The notes: a model not told the origin generated them from the sequence alone. A stretch of DNA of 64,000 nt from Dyadobacter chenwenxiniae (GCF_022869785.1 NZ_CP094997.1:1984001-2048000), one strand, 5' to 3'. Shown: positions 44,158-53,577, counted from the stretch's first letter. Made by a program: numbers and translations.

Positions 44158-44683
44158 TGCCATCAATCTTCGGAACTGCATTCATTTACGAACTTGCTAA
44201 GTGCAGTTCCGAAAATTCAGTGGGAGTACATTGGGGATAATCATTGCTATTGCTTTGTCACTTCAAGTTGGTAAACCGATCTCAATCCGCAAGCCAATCG
44301 AAAGTTGTTTTTGATCGGTTCTGGTGAGTAAAATTTGCAGATCTTCGAACTCACCGGATTACTCACCCAAAATTTGTAGAAAATTGAATATTTTGGGATA
44401 AGCCGGAAAAGAAAAAGCCTGCTAATCTGCTGATTTGCAGGCTTTTGATGCTTTTTCTTATTTTTGATGTTCCTCTCGCTTCCAAATTTTATCATCAATT
44501 GCACCATCTAAGTTTTATCTATGTATTAGCTGTTGTTACTCCATTTCACCTTTGAAAATGTTGATCCAGCAGCCAATGGCCCGACATGATATTTTGTTAC
44601 AACAAAGGCAGATTTGGTTAGTAATGCCAGCTGGCCACTTCCCAATTTTGTAGCCTCAATCAACTACATCAATGGGACATTTC
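44158..44683. other. Non-coding stretch with three inverted repeats
   Basis: Contains: TTCGGAACTGCA/TGCAGTTCCGAA (44169-44180 and 44202-44213), a 12-bp perfect stem just after the reductase stop and probably its terminator; GGTGAGTAA/TTACTCACC (44323-44331 and 44359-44367); and AAAAGCCTGC/GCAGGCTTTT (44413-44422 and 44437-44446), a strong terminator-like hairpin with T runs on both sides. An 86-codon minus-strand frame through here looks random, and I do not call it a gene. No RNA family recognised. Confidence 0.5.
44413..44446. terminator. Strong hairpin AAAAGCCTGC...GCAGGCTTTT
   Basis: A 10-bp perfect stem with a 14-nt loop, A-run before and T-run after, symmetrical for both strands. No gene ends close by on either strand, so it may terminate an unannotated transcript from 44214 onwards or be orphaned. 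Confidence 0.55.
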
Positions 44684-45421
44684 ATGAAAAAACTGATTTT
44701 CATTTTAAGCATCGCCTTTTCTTCGCTCGCCTACGGACAGCAGCAGCATGCCCGTACATTTCTTTTCGTTCCGGGGGCATGGGACGGCGGCTGGGATTAC
44801 GCAAAAGTGGATTCCATCTTAACTGCCAATGGGGACAGAGTTTACCGCCCGACGCTCACCGGCCTTGGCGAAAGGGTGCACCTGTCCAGACCCGGCATCA
44901 ACTTGACTACTTACATTAATGACATCCTGAACCTGATCAGGTTTGAGAATCTCCATAATGTAATTCTCGTGGGGCATAGTTATGGGGGCATGGTCATTTC
45001 CGGTGTGGCCGAGCGGGTTCCCGATCGAATCAGGCAGCTGGTTTATCTGGATGCGATGGTTCCCAATAATGGCGAAAGCGCAAAAGATATCTGTGGAGAC
45101 CTTTGGGGACCCATGATCAAGGACAGCGTGTTTGTTTACCCTTTCGGATTCACAAAGGCAGTGCCGCCCGGCGATGTGCCGCAACCGCTGGGTACTTTTA
45201 CCGAACCTATTCAGATTGGCAATCCACTGGTCAAAAAAATTCCGGCTGTTTTTATATTAATGACCAAGGAGGGCAAGAGCAGTCCTGAACATGACAAAAT
45301 GGGGTTATTGCGAGCCAAGGCCAGGAATTGGAAAATATTTACTTTTGAAGGCGGTCATTATTCAATGAGGGAGCAACCGGAGAATCTGGTTAAAAAACTG
45401 AAAGAGGTAACGCAGCCATAG
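44684..45421 (+). CDS. Secreted alpha/beta hydrolase (EstC/salicylate-esterase-like)
   Basis: A 245-residue esterase-like protein with a signal peptide; I start at the ATG at 44684, giving M-K-K-L-I-F-I-L-S-I-A-F-S-S-L-A-Y-G. Features: V-P-G-A-W-D-G-G-W (oxyanion region), L-T-G-L-G-E-R-V-H-L-S-R-P-G, nucleophile Ser in V-G-H-S-Y-G-G-M-V, and H in E-G-G-H-Y-S-M. The short cap and L-T-G-L-G-E-R motif are typical of the plant methylesterase/EstC type. Substrate unknown. The AraC gene starts 77 bp downstream on the same strand and could regulate it. Confidence 0.85.
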   Translation: MKKLIFILSIAFSSLAYGQQQHARTFLFVPGAWDGGWDYAKVDSILTANGDRVYRPTLTGLGERVHLSRPGINLTTYINDILNLIRFENLHNVILVGHSYGGMVISGVAERVPDRIRQLVYLDAMVPNNGESAKDICGDLWGPMIKDSVFVYPFGFTKAVPPGDVPQPLGTFTEPIQIGNPLVKKIPAVFILMTKEGKSSPEHDKMGLLRAKARNWKIFTFEGGHYSMREQPENLVKKLKEVTQP

Positions 45422-45498
45422 AGGCGATTGGCACGTTATCGGGAAAGAGGATCTATGATTTTGGGCCAATTTACAGACATTTATCAGTAACTTAGGAC

Positions 45499-46413
45499 AT
45501 GCAAAACAAGGTGATCCACAGGTTAAAAACGATCAGTGAATACCATAAGGTCATGGGACTTCCCAAGCCAGAACATCCGCTTATCAGTGTGATCGATTAC
45601 GGCTCCGTTCAACTGCAGTGCATGGCCAACAAGAGTTACGTATTTGACTTTTATTCTATCCTTCTCGACCGGGATTTTAAGGGCAACATGAAGTACGGGC
45701 AGCAGTCCGGACTCTTTGAGGAAGGTGTAATGTTTTTCATGCTCCCCGGTCAAGTTTTTGAAGTGGATGCCTATGGTAAAGAAATCAACCGATCAGGCTG
45801 GCTACTGCTTATCCATCCCGATTTCCTTTGGAAGACAGCACTGGCAAAGACGATTAAGAACTATGATTATTTTAACTATTCCGTTAATGAGGCTTTGTTC
45901 TTAACGGATAAGGAAGAAAAGTCCGTCCTTGCCATCATGGAAAATATGGCCCAGGAATATCGCAATAACATTGATAAGTTCAGCGGCCCTGTGATCATCG
46001 CGCAGCTCGAACTGCTGTTGACCTATGCAGACAGGTTTTACCAGAGGCAGTTTATCACCCGTAAAATTTCCGGGCACTCGATCCTTGACCGCCTGGAATC
46101 TATGCTGGATCAGTATTTCAAAAGCGGGAAGCTGACAGTGGACGGAATGCCTACGGTGCAATACGTGGCGGCATCATTGAATTTGTCCGCTGGCTACCTA
46201 AGTGGCTTATTGAAGACATTAACAGGAAAGAGTACCCAGCATTACATACAGGACAAGTTAATCGAACATGCCAAAATACAATTGTCCATGACGGATCAAT
46301 CTGTGAGCGAAATTGCATATGGCCTGGGTTTTGAACATCCCCAGTCATTCAGCAGGCTCTTCAAGGCAAAGACCAGCTTATCGCCTTTGGATTTCAGAGC
46401 AAGTTTTAATTGA
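45499..46413 (+). CDS. AraC-family transcriptional regulator
   Basis: A 304-residue regulator: an N-terminal sensor domain with a cupin-like pattern (F-E-E-G-V-M-F-F-M-L-P-G-Q-V-F) and two C-terminal helix-turn-helix units (V-Q-Y-V-A-A-S-L-N-L-S-A-G-Y-L-S-G-L-L-K and V-S-E-I-A-Y-G-L-G-F-E-H-P-Q-S-F-S-R-L-F-K). The conserved P-L-D-F-R end is present. It follows a hydrolase gene on the same strand and is convergent with the sulfatase locus, so it may control the hydrolase, not the locus. Confidence 0.9.
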   Translation: MQNKVIHRLKTISEYHKVMGLPKPEHPLISVIDYGSVQLQCMANKSYVFDFYSILLDRDFKGNMKYGQQSGLFEEGVMFFMLPGQVFEVDAYGKEINRSGWLLLIHPDFLWKTALAKTIKNYDYFNYSVNEALFLTDKEEKSVLAIMENMAQEYRNNIDKFSGPVIIAQLELLLTYADRFYQRQFITRKISGHSILDRLESMLDQYFKSGKLTVDGMPTVQYVAASLNLSAGYLSGLLKTLTGKSTQHYIQDKLIEHAKIQLSMTDQSVSEIAYGLGFEHPQSFSRLFKAKTSLSPLDFRASFN

Positions 46414-46454
46414 CTATACACGGCTTTTACTGAGTAAGGTTTTGAAAGCAAATA

Positions 46455-46493
46455 GCACAAGTTGCATTGACAGGTTACTGCCTCAACTTGTGC
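46455..46493. terminator. Hairpin between AraC gene and sulfatase locus
   Basis: GCACAAGTTG (46455-46464) pairs perfectly with CAACTTGTGC (46484-46493) over a 19-nt loop, between the convergent stops at 46413 and 46510. It lacks a strong T-tract, so it may be a transcript-end stabiliser. Confidence 0.5.
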
Positions 46494-46509
46494 CATATGC
46501 TAAATCAAA

Positions 46510-48770
46510 TTACAGTTTTTCAATCACCACATCTTTCAATTCACCAGTGAAGTTGAACGGAGCTTTATAAGCCGGTGTCACCGTAGTACCTACGTCCCGG
46601 CCAACTTCCAAACCTTCATAACCGCTGGCTGCCGTGGCCACTGTGCCCAGGTTCAGCGTTCCAACTTTTTCGTTGTTGATAAACAAAGTTACTGCTTTGT
46701 CTTTCTTGTCATTACCATACAAAACCTCCGCCTTCAACGTGATTTCTCCTGCCGGTACCGGCTTGTCCGATGTAATTTCGCGCACTTCCCCTTCTGAGTT
46801 ATACGCAAAAACCAGCTTCTTGTCTTTCACATACAAGCTCAATCCTGACAGCGTATTCCCAAAGGATACTAACACACCTTCCGCACCTTTTGCAGGGATA
46901 ATAGCCCGGGCCGAAATCGAGTAAGAGGAAGTGCCAAACCGGAAAGCCGACGCATTGGTATAACTTGCCTCAGGATACAGGGTTACCTTTGTTTTTCCAT
47001 CATAAATACTCTGGTTTGCTGTTTCCCATTTGTCTTTTAATGGATATACATTGTACTTCCAGGCTTCTTTGTCAAATACCTCCGCCAGTTCTTTTACCTT
47101 ATCAGGATACTTGTCTGCCAGATCGTTCAGCTCATTGAAATCTTCTTTGAGGTTGTATAAATGCCATTTTTCTTCACTTTCAGGAATTCGTTTGGAGCGG
47201 TCGCGCGGGAAGGACGCTTTCCAGCCGTCTTTGTAAATGGCATAAGATCCTGTCATTTCGTGGTACTGCACCGTGTGGCGCTCCGCTGCATTCTTATTGG
47301 CAGCATCAATGGAATATGCAAGACTTACACCTTCCACCGGCTCCTGTTTGTATCCGTTGATCACGTTTGGAACTTTCGCCCCGGCCAGTTCGAGCGTAGT
47401 TGGAAGGACATCGTTTACGTGTGAATACTGGTGACGAATACCGCCTTTGTCTTTTATTTTATTTGGATAAAAAAGGATCAGCGGATCGTGTGTGCCACCC
47501 TCGAAGTTCCCGTAGCTTTTATAATAACGGAAAGGCGTGTTGGTAGCAGCGGCCCAGCCATCGGGGTAAAGAACGGATGAATTTTCTGTTCCCAGCAGGT
47601 CGAGATTTTTTACATACCTGGCTACGGTTTGTTCCTCCGTTTCATTTGTTTTATTAGCTAAAAAGCGTCCGATCTCTCGCCCGGCGCCCTCTGCCCCATT
47701 GTCCCCGACAAGTACCACCACCAATGTATTATCCAGCTCACCAATCTGCTCAATGTGGTTGATAATGCGCCCGATCTCATGATCTGTATGCGAAACAAAA
47801 GCCGCATAAACTTCAATGTACCTTTCAAAAAGCTTCTTCTCATCCCCGGAAAGTGCATCCCAGTCCTTCACGCCGGGATTCTTCGGTGCCGGTTTAATGT
47901 TCGCTGGGACTACACCAAGTGCTTTCTGATTTTTCAAAACCGTTTCCTTGTACTTATCCCAGCCCGCACTGAACTTGCCTTTGTATTTGTCAATCCATTC
48001 TTTACTCACCTGAATAGGCGCATGCACTGCACCGGGCGCGAAGTAGAGGAAGAAAGGTTTATCAGGAGCCGCGGACTTTTGACCAGAAATGTAGCGAATA
48101 GCTTCATTGGCGAGCAGTTCAGTCACGTGCCTGCCTTTTGGATCCTCCGGCTCGCGCTGGGTATCGCGGTACAGGGTTGGGTGCCACTGGTCTGTCGCAG
48201 CTACCTCGGGCGCAAATCCGAAATAATGGTCAAAACCCCGCCCGGTTGGCCACCGGTTGAACGGCCCCGCCTGCGTGGCGTCGGACGGATGCGTAAGGTG
48301 ATATTTGCCTACCGCAAAGGTATTATAGCCATTTTCCCTCAAAATTTCTCCCACCGTCGCTTTTTCAAAAGGAAGGTAGCCGTCGTATCCGGGTGTATTG
48401 TACGAATTGCTTGCAAAGAAGCCAAAATGGACAGAATGCTGGTTTCTTCCCGTCAGCAACGCGGCGCGGGTTGGTGCACAGAATGCTGTAGTATGGAAAT
48501 TGGTATAGCGCAAACCTTGCTTGGCAAGCCGGTCTATATTGGGTGTTTCTATCAACCCGCCAAATGCAGAAATCGCCCGTAACCAATGTCATCAATCTGG
48601 ATCCACACAATATTAGGTGCGCCAGCAGGAGCCTTGGGATTGATTTTCGGTGCTGCCTCTGTGGTGGTTTCGATAGTCTTGCCAATTTTCCCTTCAAAAG
48701 CCGACGTAGGACTATGCTGCCCCAACACAGTATTTCCGAAAAGTACAGCCACAAAAAATGAAACACGCAT
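46510..48770 (-). pseudogene. Arylsulfatase (AtsA-like), single-base frameshift near 48577
   Basis: A type I sulfatase of about 750 residues. The 5' part starts at the ATG at 48770 with a signal peptide (M-R-V-S-F-F-V-A-V-L-F-G-N-T-V-L-G) and runs through P-N-I-V-W-I-Q-I-D-D-I-G-Y-G, then shifts frame in a G run (plus-strand CCC at 48576-48578). The second frame continues A-I-S-A-F-G-G-L-I-E-T-P-N-I-D-R and carries the formylglycine site C-A-P-T-R in F-C-A-P-T-R-A-A-L-L-T-G-R, and a C-terminal concanavalin-like extension. One added base restores the whole protein, so this is a very recent mutation or a sequencing indel. Last gene of the sulfatase locus. Confidence 0.85.
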
Positions 48771-48872
48771 TCCAGTGCTAAACAGTTTTTTCAATTCAAT
48801 AAATATTAAGTAAGTACAAACCAAAAAAAGCTAACAGGCAGGAGGCTAATCGCTAACAGCTAATGGCCAAAA

Positions 48873-48919
48873 GCCGCTGCCGATTGCCGAAAGCCAGTTA
48901 CGGCGCAATCGGCAACGGC
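48873..48919. terminator. 15-bp imperfect hairpin at the end of the second sulfatase gene
   Basis: GCCGCTGCCGATTGC (48873-48887) pairs with GCAATCGGCAACGGC (48905-48919), with 14 of 15 positions matching and a 17-nt loop. It covers the last codons and stop at 48898. The flank 48838-48872 holds short irregular GCTAA-type repeats. Confidence 0.5.
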
Positions 48920-50304
48920 AAATAATCCCTGTTCACAATCATCCATTCCTGCAAGCGGCTTTTCAGCTCGTGTTCAATCTGCTTTGCTTCCGGCTTTCCG
49001 GCCAGGTTATTTGTTTCAAATGGATCTTTCTCTTCGTCGTAAAGCTCAAACATCTGGCGGCGATCGGCGAAAAGGAGTTTATCGAATGGTTCAGCCAATG
49101 TGCCTTCTGCATGTTTTTGCTTCAAATCCAGCCAGAAAGGCTGTCCTGCGAAATCAACTGGATGGTAAGGTATCTGCCAGATTGCATTGTAGATGAGCTT
49201 GTATTTTTTGTTAAAAATCGTCCTGCCGAGATCAAAGTTGGAAGAATTGGTAGGTAAACCCTGACCATGCGCGCCACGTACTGCGAAGATGTGATCATGC
49301 CCGGCAAACTGCGGATTACTAAATGCAGGCGCAAGGTTTTGGCCGGTAATCTCTTTCGGCACAGGCAAGCCGGCTACCGACAGAAAAGTAGGCGCAATGT
49401 CAATTCCCGAAACCAATGCATCGCTCGTCTGCCCTGCCTTTATAAGCCCTGGGTAGCGGATAATCAGCGGAACGTGAATCCCCAGATCGTACAAAGTACC
49501 CTTCCCGCGAAGCAATGCACCGCCATTGTCGCCGATGAAAACAACGAGTGTGTTCTGATCCAACCCGCGTTTTTTGAGATCCTCTAAAACCCGGCCCACA
49601 TCACTGTCGAGCCGCTGGATCTCGCCAAGGTAAGCGGCGAAATCTTCACGCAGCAATTTGGTATCAGGCCAATGCGCAGGAACCGAGATTTTGGCAGGAT
49701 CAGGTTCAAAATTTTTGGCATTAAAAAGCCGGTGCGGATCGCTGTATCCAACCTGCACAAAGAAGGGCTTTCCCTTCGGAGCCTGGTCCAGAAATTCGGT
49801 GTACTGCTGAAAGATCGTATCCCTGTTGCCAGATGCTTTCAGGTAATCAACCCGGTTTTTAAAGGTTTCCAGGTTGTATTTTTCAAGTACCGCAACTGTC
49901 TCCGGTACTCTCCGGTTTCCATCAAGGTGAAAACTTCTGCCGAGAATGCCTGTGTGGTATCCACCTTTTCTGAGCAGCTCGGGATAGGAAGTCACCGAAG
50001 CATCCAGCGGCGCAGAAAACCGTGTCATCTGAATGTCCAGCGTATTCCTTCCCGTCATAATAGCTGCCCTCGACAAAACACATTGTGGCGCGGTGGTATA
50101 AGCCTTTTTAAAAATAATCCCTTCCGCCGCAAGCTTATCAATATTCGGCGTCTTGATCTCAGGATAACCATAGCACCCTAAAAACGGAGCACTATGATCA
50201 TCAGAAACAATCAAAATAATGTTAGGCTGCCGGCTCTTCTTCGCCTGCGCCAAGGCAGTGAAGTGCAGCAAAACCAGCGCAAAAAGTGTTACAAATCGTA
50301 TCAT
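48898..50304 (-). CDS. Sulfatase with atypical C-V-L-S-R active-site motif
   Basis: A 468-residue secreted sulfatase; the start at the ATG at 50304 gives a clean signal peptide (M-I-R-F-V-T-L-F-A-L-V-L-L-H-F-T-A-L-A-Q). The longer frame from 50376 would read through a repeat (50329-50360). The metal-site D-D is in I-L-I-V-S-D-D-H-S-A-P, and C-V-L-S-R (C75) stands at the formylglycine position, followed by A-A-I-M-T-G-R. The usual motif is C/S-x-P/A-x-R; Leu here could impair conversion of the Cys. Otherwise the protein is full length, with G-D-N-G-G and H-x-P-L-I-I-R-Y near the active site. Related to the heparan/N-sulfoglucosamine-type clan, uncertain. Confidence 0.85.
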   Translation of the reverse strand: MIRFVTLFALVLLHFTALAQAKKSRQPNIILIVSDDHSAPFLGCYGYPEIKTPNIDKLAAEGIIFKKAYTTAPQCVLSRAAIMTGRNTLDIQMTRFSAPLDASVTSYPELLRKGGYHTGILGRSFHLDGNRRVPETVAVLEKYNLETFKNRVDYLKASGNRDTIFQQYTEFLDQAPKGKPFFVQVGYSDPHRLFNAKNFEPDPAKISVPAHWPDTKLLREDFAAYLGEIQRLDSDVGRVLEDLKKRGLDQNTLVVFIGDNGGALLRGKGTLYDLGIHVPLIIRYPGLIKAGQTSDALVSGIDIAPTFLSVAGLPVPKEITGQNLAPAFSNPQFAGHDHIFAVRGAHGQGLPTNSSNFDLGRTIFNKKYKLIYNAIWQIPYHPVDFAGQPFWLDLKQKHAEGTLAEPFDKLLFADRRQMFELYDEEKDPFETNNLAGKPEAKQIEHELKSRLQEWMIVNRDYLPLPIAP

Positions 50305-50328
50305 GTAGTATAGAAAATTTAAGGTTAT

Positions 50329-50360
50329 AGCGCTTCGACTGCGCTCAGCGTGACAAGTCA
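50329..50360. repeat. Dispersed Bacteroidota repeat (CTTCGACTGCGCTCAG core)
   Basis: CGCTTCGACTGCGCTCAGCG followed by TGACA matches a short element that occurs scattered through many Bacteroidota genomes and creates false N-termini of the type C-H-A-E-R-S-R-S. It lies between the second and third sulfatase genes. Recognised from memory; copy number in this genome not known. Confidence 0.5.
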
Positions 50361-50419
50361 TTAAGGTTCGTTCCAAAGTGGCTCATTCACTCATTCACTC
50401 ATTCAAAGTTCAAAGTTCA

Positions 50420-50462
50420 CCGTTCCACGGCGGATCATTCCCCGTTCCACGGCGGATCATTC
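50420..50462. repeat. 22-bp tandem repeat matching the 3' end of the fourth sulfatase gene
   Basis: Two copies (50420-50440 and 50442-50462, period 22) start with CCGTTCCACGGCGG, itself a small palindrome CCGT-TCC-ACGG. The same 14 bp form the last codons (G-R-R-G-T-E and stop) of the sulfatase gene at 58494-58507. Both sites are also flanked by short CATTCACTCATTC repeats. It may be a small dispersed element or a trace of recombination between sulfatase genes. Confidence 0.55.
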
Positions 50463-50485
50463 AGTCATTCAAAATTCAAAATCCC

Positions 50486-51957
50486 TCACGGCACCACCTC
50501 TCTCTTCGGCCTCACATACTTCCCATTTTCGTCCAGCGGACGGGGATCTGCGTAGTCCGGATTGGTGTATCCTACTGCCTGCTCCTGTTTGGTCAGCTCG
50601 CCTTGCAGCTGCGTTTTCAGCTTTTCGCCTTCTTTTGTGTTGAAGAGATTTTTGGATTCACTTGGGTCACTGCTGAGGTCGTATAATTCCGACCAGCCTT
50701 CTTCGCCAGGGTACAGGATCAGCTTGCTTTTTTCTGTCCGGATCGCTTTGATCGTGGGAGTCTGGTTGTTTCGCTCATAGAAATATTCATAGAGGAATGA
50801 AGTCCGCCAGTCTTTGGCTTTGTCCTCTATAAGTGGAACCCAGCTTTTACCCTGAAACGATTTGGGCGCAGCAACTCCCGCCAGGTCAGCAATGAAGGCG
50901 CGGCATCCAGGTTGAGGACGATTTTATCTATTTTTTTACCTTTTGGAAAACGGGCGGGATAGCGGACCAGCAGCGGGATGCGGATAGACTCTTCATAAGC
51001 CGCGCGCTTGTCGCCCAAACCGTGCTCACCAAAGAAAAAGCCATTGTCACTTGAAAAAATGATGACGGTGTTCTCGTCCAGCTTCAAAGAGTCGAGCGTT
51101 TTTAAAATACGCCCCACATTTTCATCAACTCCTTTTAATGCACCGAAATACCCTCTGATCCGCTGCTCGTTGTTTGCTGTCCACGAGCCGCCTTTGGCCT
51201 GGGCTGCATTCGCATTGTTATTGTTATTTGGTCTTCCGGTTTCGATCTGACCTTTGTAAGGAAACACCGCAGCCTGATTGCCCGGCTCCGTTAGATTTAC
51301 ATTCGCATAGGTGTCCGTATGGCGCACTGGTGGCTGAAAAGGCCCGTGCCCCGACTTGAATGCGAGTGTTACCAGGAAAGTCTTGTTCTTATTTTCACGT
51401 ATATAGCTGATCGCGTTCGTCGTAGATACGTCATCAACCCAGCCCTGACTTGGCTGGGCTATGCCATTGATCTCTATGGGGCAATCGAAATACTTCCCTT
51501 GTCCTACAAAACTGGCTGAATAGTCGAATCCGGGCCGCTTTCCGGTTTCATTCCCCATGTGCCATTTCCCAAAAAACGCAGTGGCATAGCCTGCTTTACG
51601 GAGCTCGGTGGCGTAAGTTACAGTCGTGTCAGAAAGGCCTGTGTGGTTATTGGCAATCCCATTTAGATGATTGTAACGGCTATTGAGCAGTGTCGAGCGG
51701 CTTGGCGAGCAAAGCGAATTGATCACAAATGCATTGCGGAAGCGCACTCCTTCATGGGCCAGGCGGTCCAAATTTGGCGTTGAAAACCAGGGAAAGCGCA
51801 CTTTGTCACCTTGCTCCTGCTGCACCACACTCAACGCATCAAAACGCTGATCATCCGTGTAAATGAAGATAATATTAGGCTTGGAAGGCACCTGCGCACG
51901 GGCAGAAAGCGCGAAGGCAATAACTGCGGTGGAAAGAATCGTTTTGAGTTTCATCAT
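50486..51957 (-). pseudogene. Sulfatase, single-base frameshift near 50887
   Basis: A sulfatase of about 490 residues. Start at the ATG at 51957 with signal peptide and P-N-I-I-F-I-Y-T-D-D-Q; formylglycine site C-S-P-S-R (about residue 83) in N-S-L-C-S-P-S-R-S-T-L-L. After V-L-N-L-D-A-A-P-S-L-L the frame shifts: the expected continuation D-L-A-G-V-A-A-P-K-S-F-Q-G-K-S-W is read in the next frame and continues through W-S-E-L-Y-D-L to the TGA at 50486-50488. The 5' frame by itself runs to a stop at 50827. Restoring one base gives an intact S1_11-like enzyme (N-acetylglucosamine-6-sulfatase clan, tentative). Confidence 0.85.
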
Positions 51958-52018
51958 TTTTATCGATTTAGTAAAGTTGCGGGTTGAACAATAAGGATGG
52001 ACAAAAGCCAATAGCCGA

Positions 52019-53551
52019 TCACCATCCCGGGTTCTGTTTTCCCTGCAACTTTGGATTATTGTCAATTTCCTGCTGCGGGATCGGGTATAGATAATGTTTA
52101 GGTTGTACGTTGTTTTTCCCAGCTGCTTTCAAGGATTTGATCAGGTATGCATCCGGGCCTGTGAGCGGTTTGTAACGGATCAGGTCAAACCAGCGCGAGT
52201 ATTCGAACACAAATTCCAGGCGGCGGTCAATGCGCAGCGAGTCGCGGAACTGCGCCTGGGTAAGTCCGGGTGTGAGGTTGGCCAAACCGGCGCGTCGGCG
52301 TACCTTATTGTAGGAGGTATACGCCGTAGCAGTTGGACCTTCCTGCTCGTTAACTGCCTCCGCGTGGATCAGCAGCACATCCGAAAACCTCAGAATGGGC
52401 ACATTCGCAGCCGATTGACCAAGGTTACCAGCCTGCGCCGGGTCCCACCATTTATTGAAATGCGGGTTGGGTTTAATCTGTCCGGTTGCAGGATCTTTTA
52501 CCGTCAGCTGGTAAGTCTGTCCGTTAGCGGGACTGATAATGGAAGTGATAAAGCTCACATCCCGGCGTTTGTCTTTGGCGGAATAAAGCTCGTAGATGCC
52601 TGGCATCGGCTGTTCGGCAAAGTTTCCATTCAAACCCGGGATACCCGTTGGTGCCGAGCGCATGGCCTGGTTATTCCCGTGAGAATCTGCATTGGCCTCA
52701 AACTGAGCGGAGAAGATATGCTCGATCCCGTTTTTGTTTGCCGGTAAAAATACCTGTGCATAGTCTGCAAAGAGCCCGTATCCAAATGTCCCGTTAATCA
52801 CCTCCGCCGACTTGGCGATTGCATTGGCATAATCATACCGTGTAAGGTACACCTTCGCCAGCAGCGACCGTGCCGCCCCGCCGGTTGCCCGGCCCGCATC
52901 TGCCGCAGTATACTTTGCCCCTGAAGCTCCGAATGTATCATTTGGAAGGCCGTGCGCGTCGGTAAGATCCTGAATGATCTGTTGGTAAACCTGCTCTGCC
53001 GGGGTTCTTTCCACATACAATGCTTCCGGGCTTAGGGACGTGGTTTCATGTATAACCAGCGGCACGTCACCATAAAGGCGAACCAGGTTGAAATAATACA
53101 ATGCACGCAAAAACTTTGCTTCCAGCACCAGCCGGTTTCTCAGGGCAGCATCCATTTCCACGGCCGGGATTTTGTCAATGGCGATATTTGCGCGGTTGAT
53201 CGCATCATAATGCTGCTGCCATATTTCCCGCACACGCAGCCCGGTGGATGAATGCGAAAGCACCGACTGTGACCGCACATCCGCATTGGTAGCACCCGGC
53301 CCCGGCTGTACGTCATCGCTCATCATATCCATTCCCGTGGAAAAAAGGATGTGATAGGGAGTCTGCCCGGTAGCATTGAGGCGAAAGTAAATGGCATTCA
53401 CCGCAGCAATCGCGTCGGCCTGAGTTTTAAAGAACTGATCAGTAGAGATGAACGATTTCGGGACTTCATCAAGATCAACGCAGGATGTAATTGCAAGCTG
53501 AATCAGTCCGGAAAGCAAAACTAATTTGAAAGTATTGGAATATTTTTTCAT
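52019..53551 (-). CDS. SusD-like surface glycan-binding lipoprotein
   Basis: A 510-residue RagB/SusD family protein. The signal ends in T-S-C (lipobox, Cys24). The N-terminal TPR-like helices (Q-F-F-K-T-Q-A-D-A-I-A-A-V-N-A-I-Y), L-E-A-K-F-L-R-A-L-Y-Y-F-N-L-V-R-L-Y-G-D-V-P-L-V and F-S-D-V-L-L-I-H-A-E-A and the tail L-Q-G-K-Q-N-P-G-W are family hallmarks. It pairs with the SusC receptor 26 bp upstream and captures oligosaccharide at the cell surface. The next gene downstream is a sulfatase. Confidence 0.95.
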   Translation of the reverse strand: MKKYSNTFKLVLLSGLIQLAITSCVDLDEVPKSFISTDQFFKTQADAIAAVNAIYFRLNATGQTPYHILFSTGMDMMSDDVQPGPGATNADVRSQSVLSHSSTGLRVREIWQQHYDAINRANIAIDKIPAVEMDAALRNRLVLEAKFLRALYYFNLVRLYGDVPLVIHETTSLSPEALYVERTPAEQVYQQIIQDLTDAHGLPNDTFGASGAKYTAADAGRATGGAARSLLAKVYLTRYDYANAIAKSAEVINGTFGYGLFADYAQVFLPANKNGIEHIFSAQFEANADSHGNNQAMRSAPTGIPGLNGNFAEQPMPGIYELYSAKDKRRDVSFITSIISPANGQTYQLTVKDPATGQIKPNPHFNKWWDPAQAGNLGQSAANVPILRFSDVLLIHAEAVNEQEGPTATAYTSYNKVRRRAGLANLTPGLTQAQFRDSLRIDRRLEFVFEYSRWFDLIRYKPLTGPDAYLIKSLKAAGKNNVQPKHYLYPIPQQEIDNNPKLQGKQNPGW

Positions 53552-53577
53552 GATAAATGCGCTTGAAGTGGCTGTGA

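Noticed and set aside
44320..44370. Possible tRNA-like fold (TTCGAAC between paired GGTGAGTAA/TTACTCACC)
   Set aside because: The arms do not form a cloverleaf with D and anticodon stems; only one long stem is visible.
44247..44507. 86-codon minus-strand frame in the gene-free stretch
   Set aside because: It runs through two inverted repeats, including a terminator-like hairpin, and shows no domain or signal.
50305..50376. N-terminal extension of the second sulfatase (M-E-R-T-L-M-T-C-H-A-E-R-S-R-S)
   Set aside because: It is the translation of a dispersed repeat; the ATG at 50304 starts a proper signal peptide.
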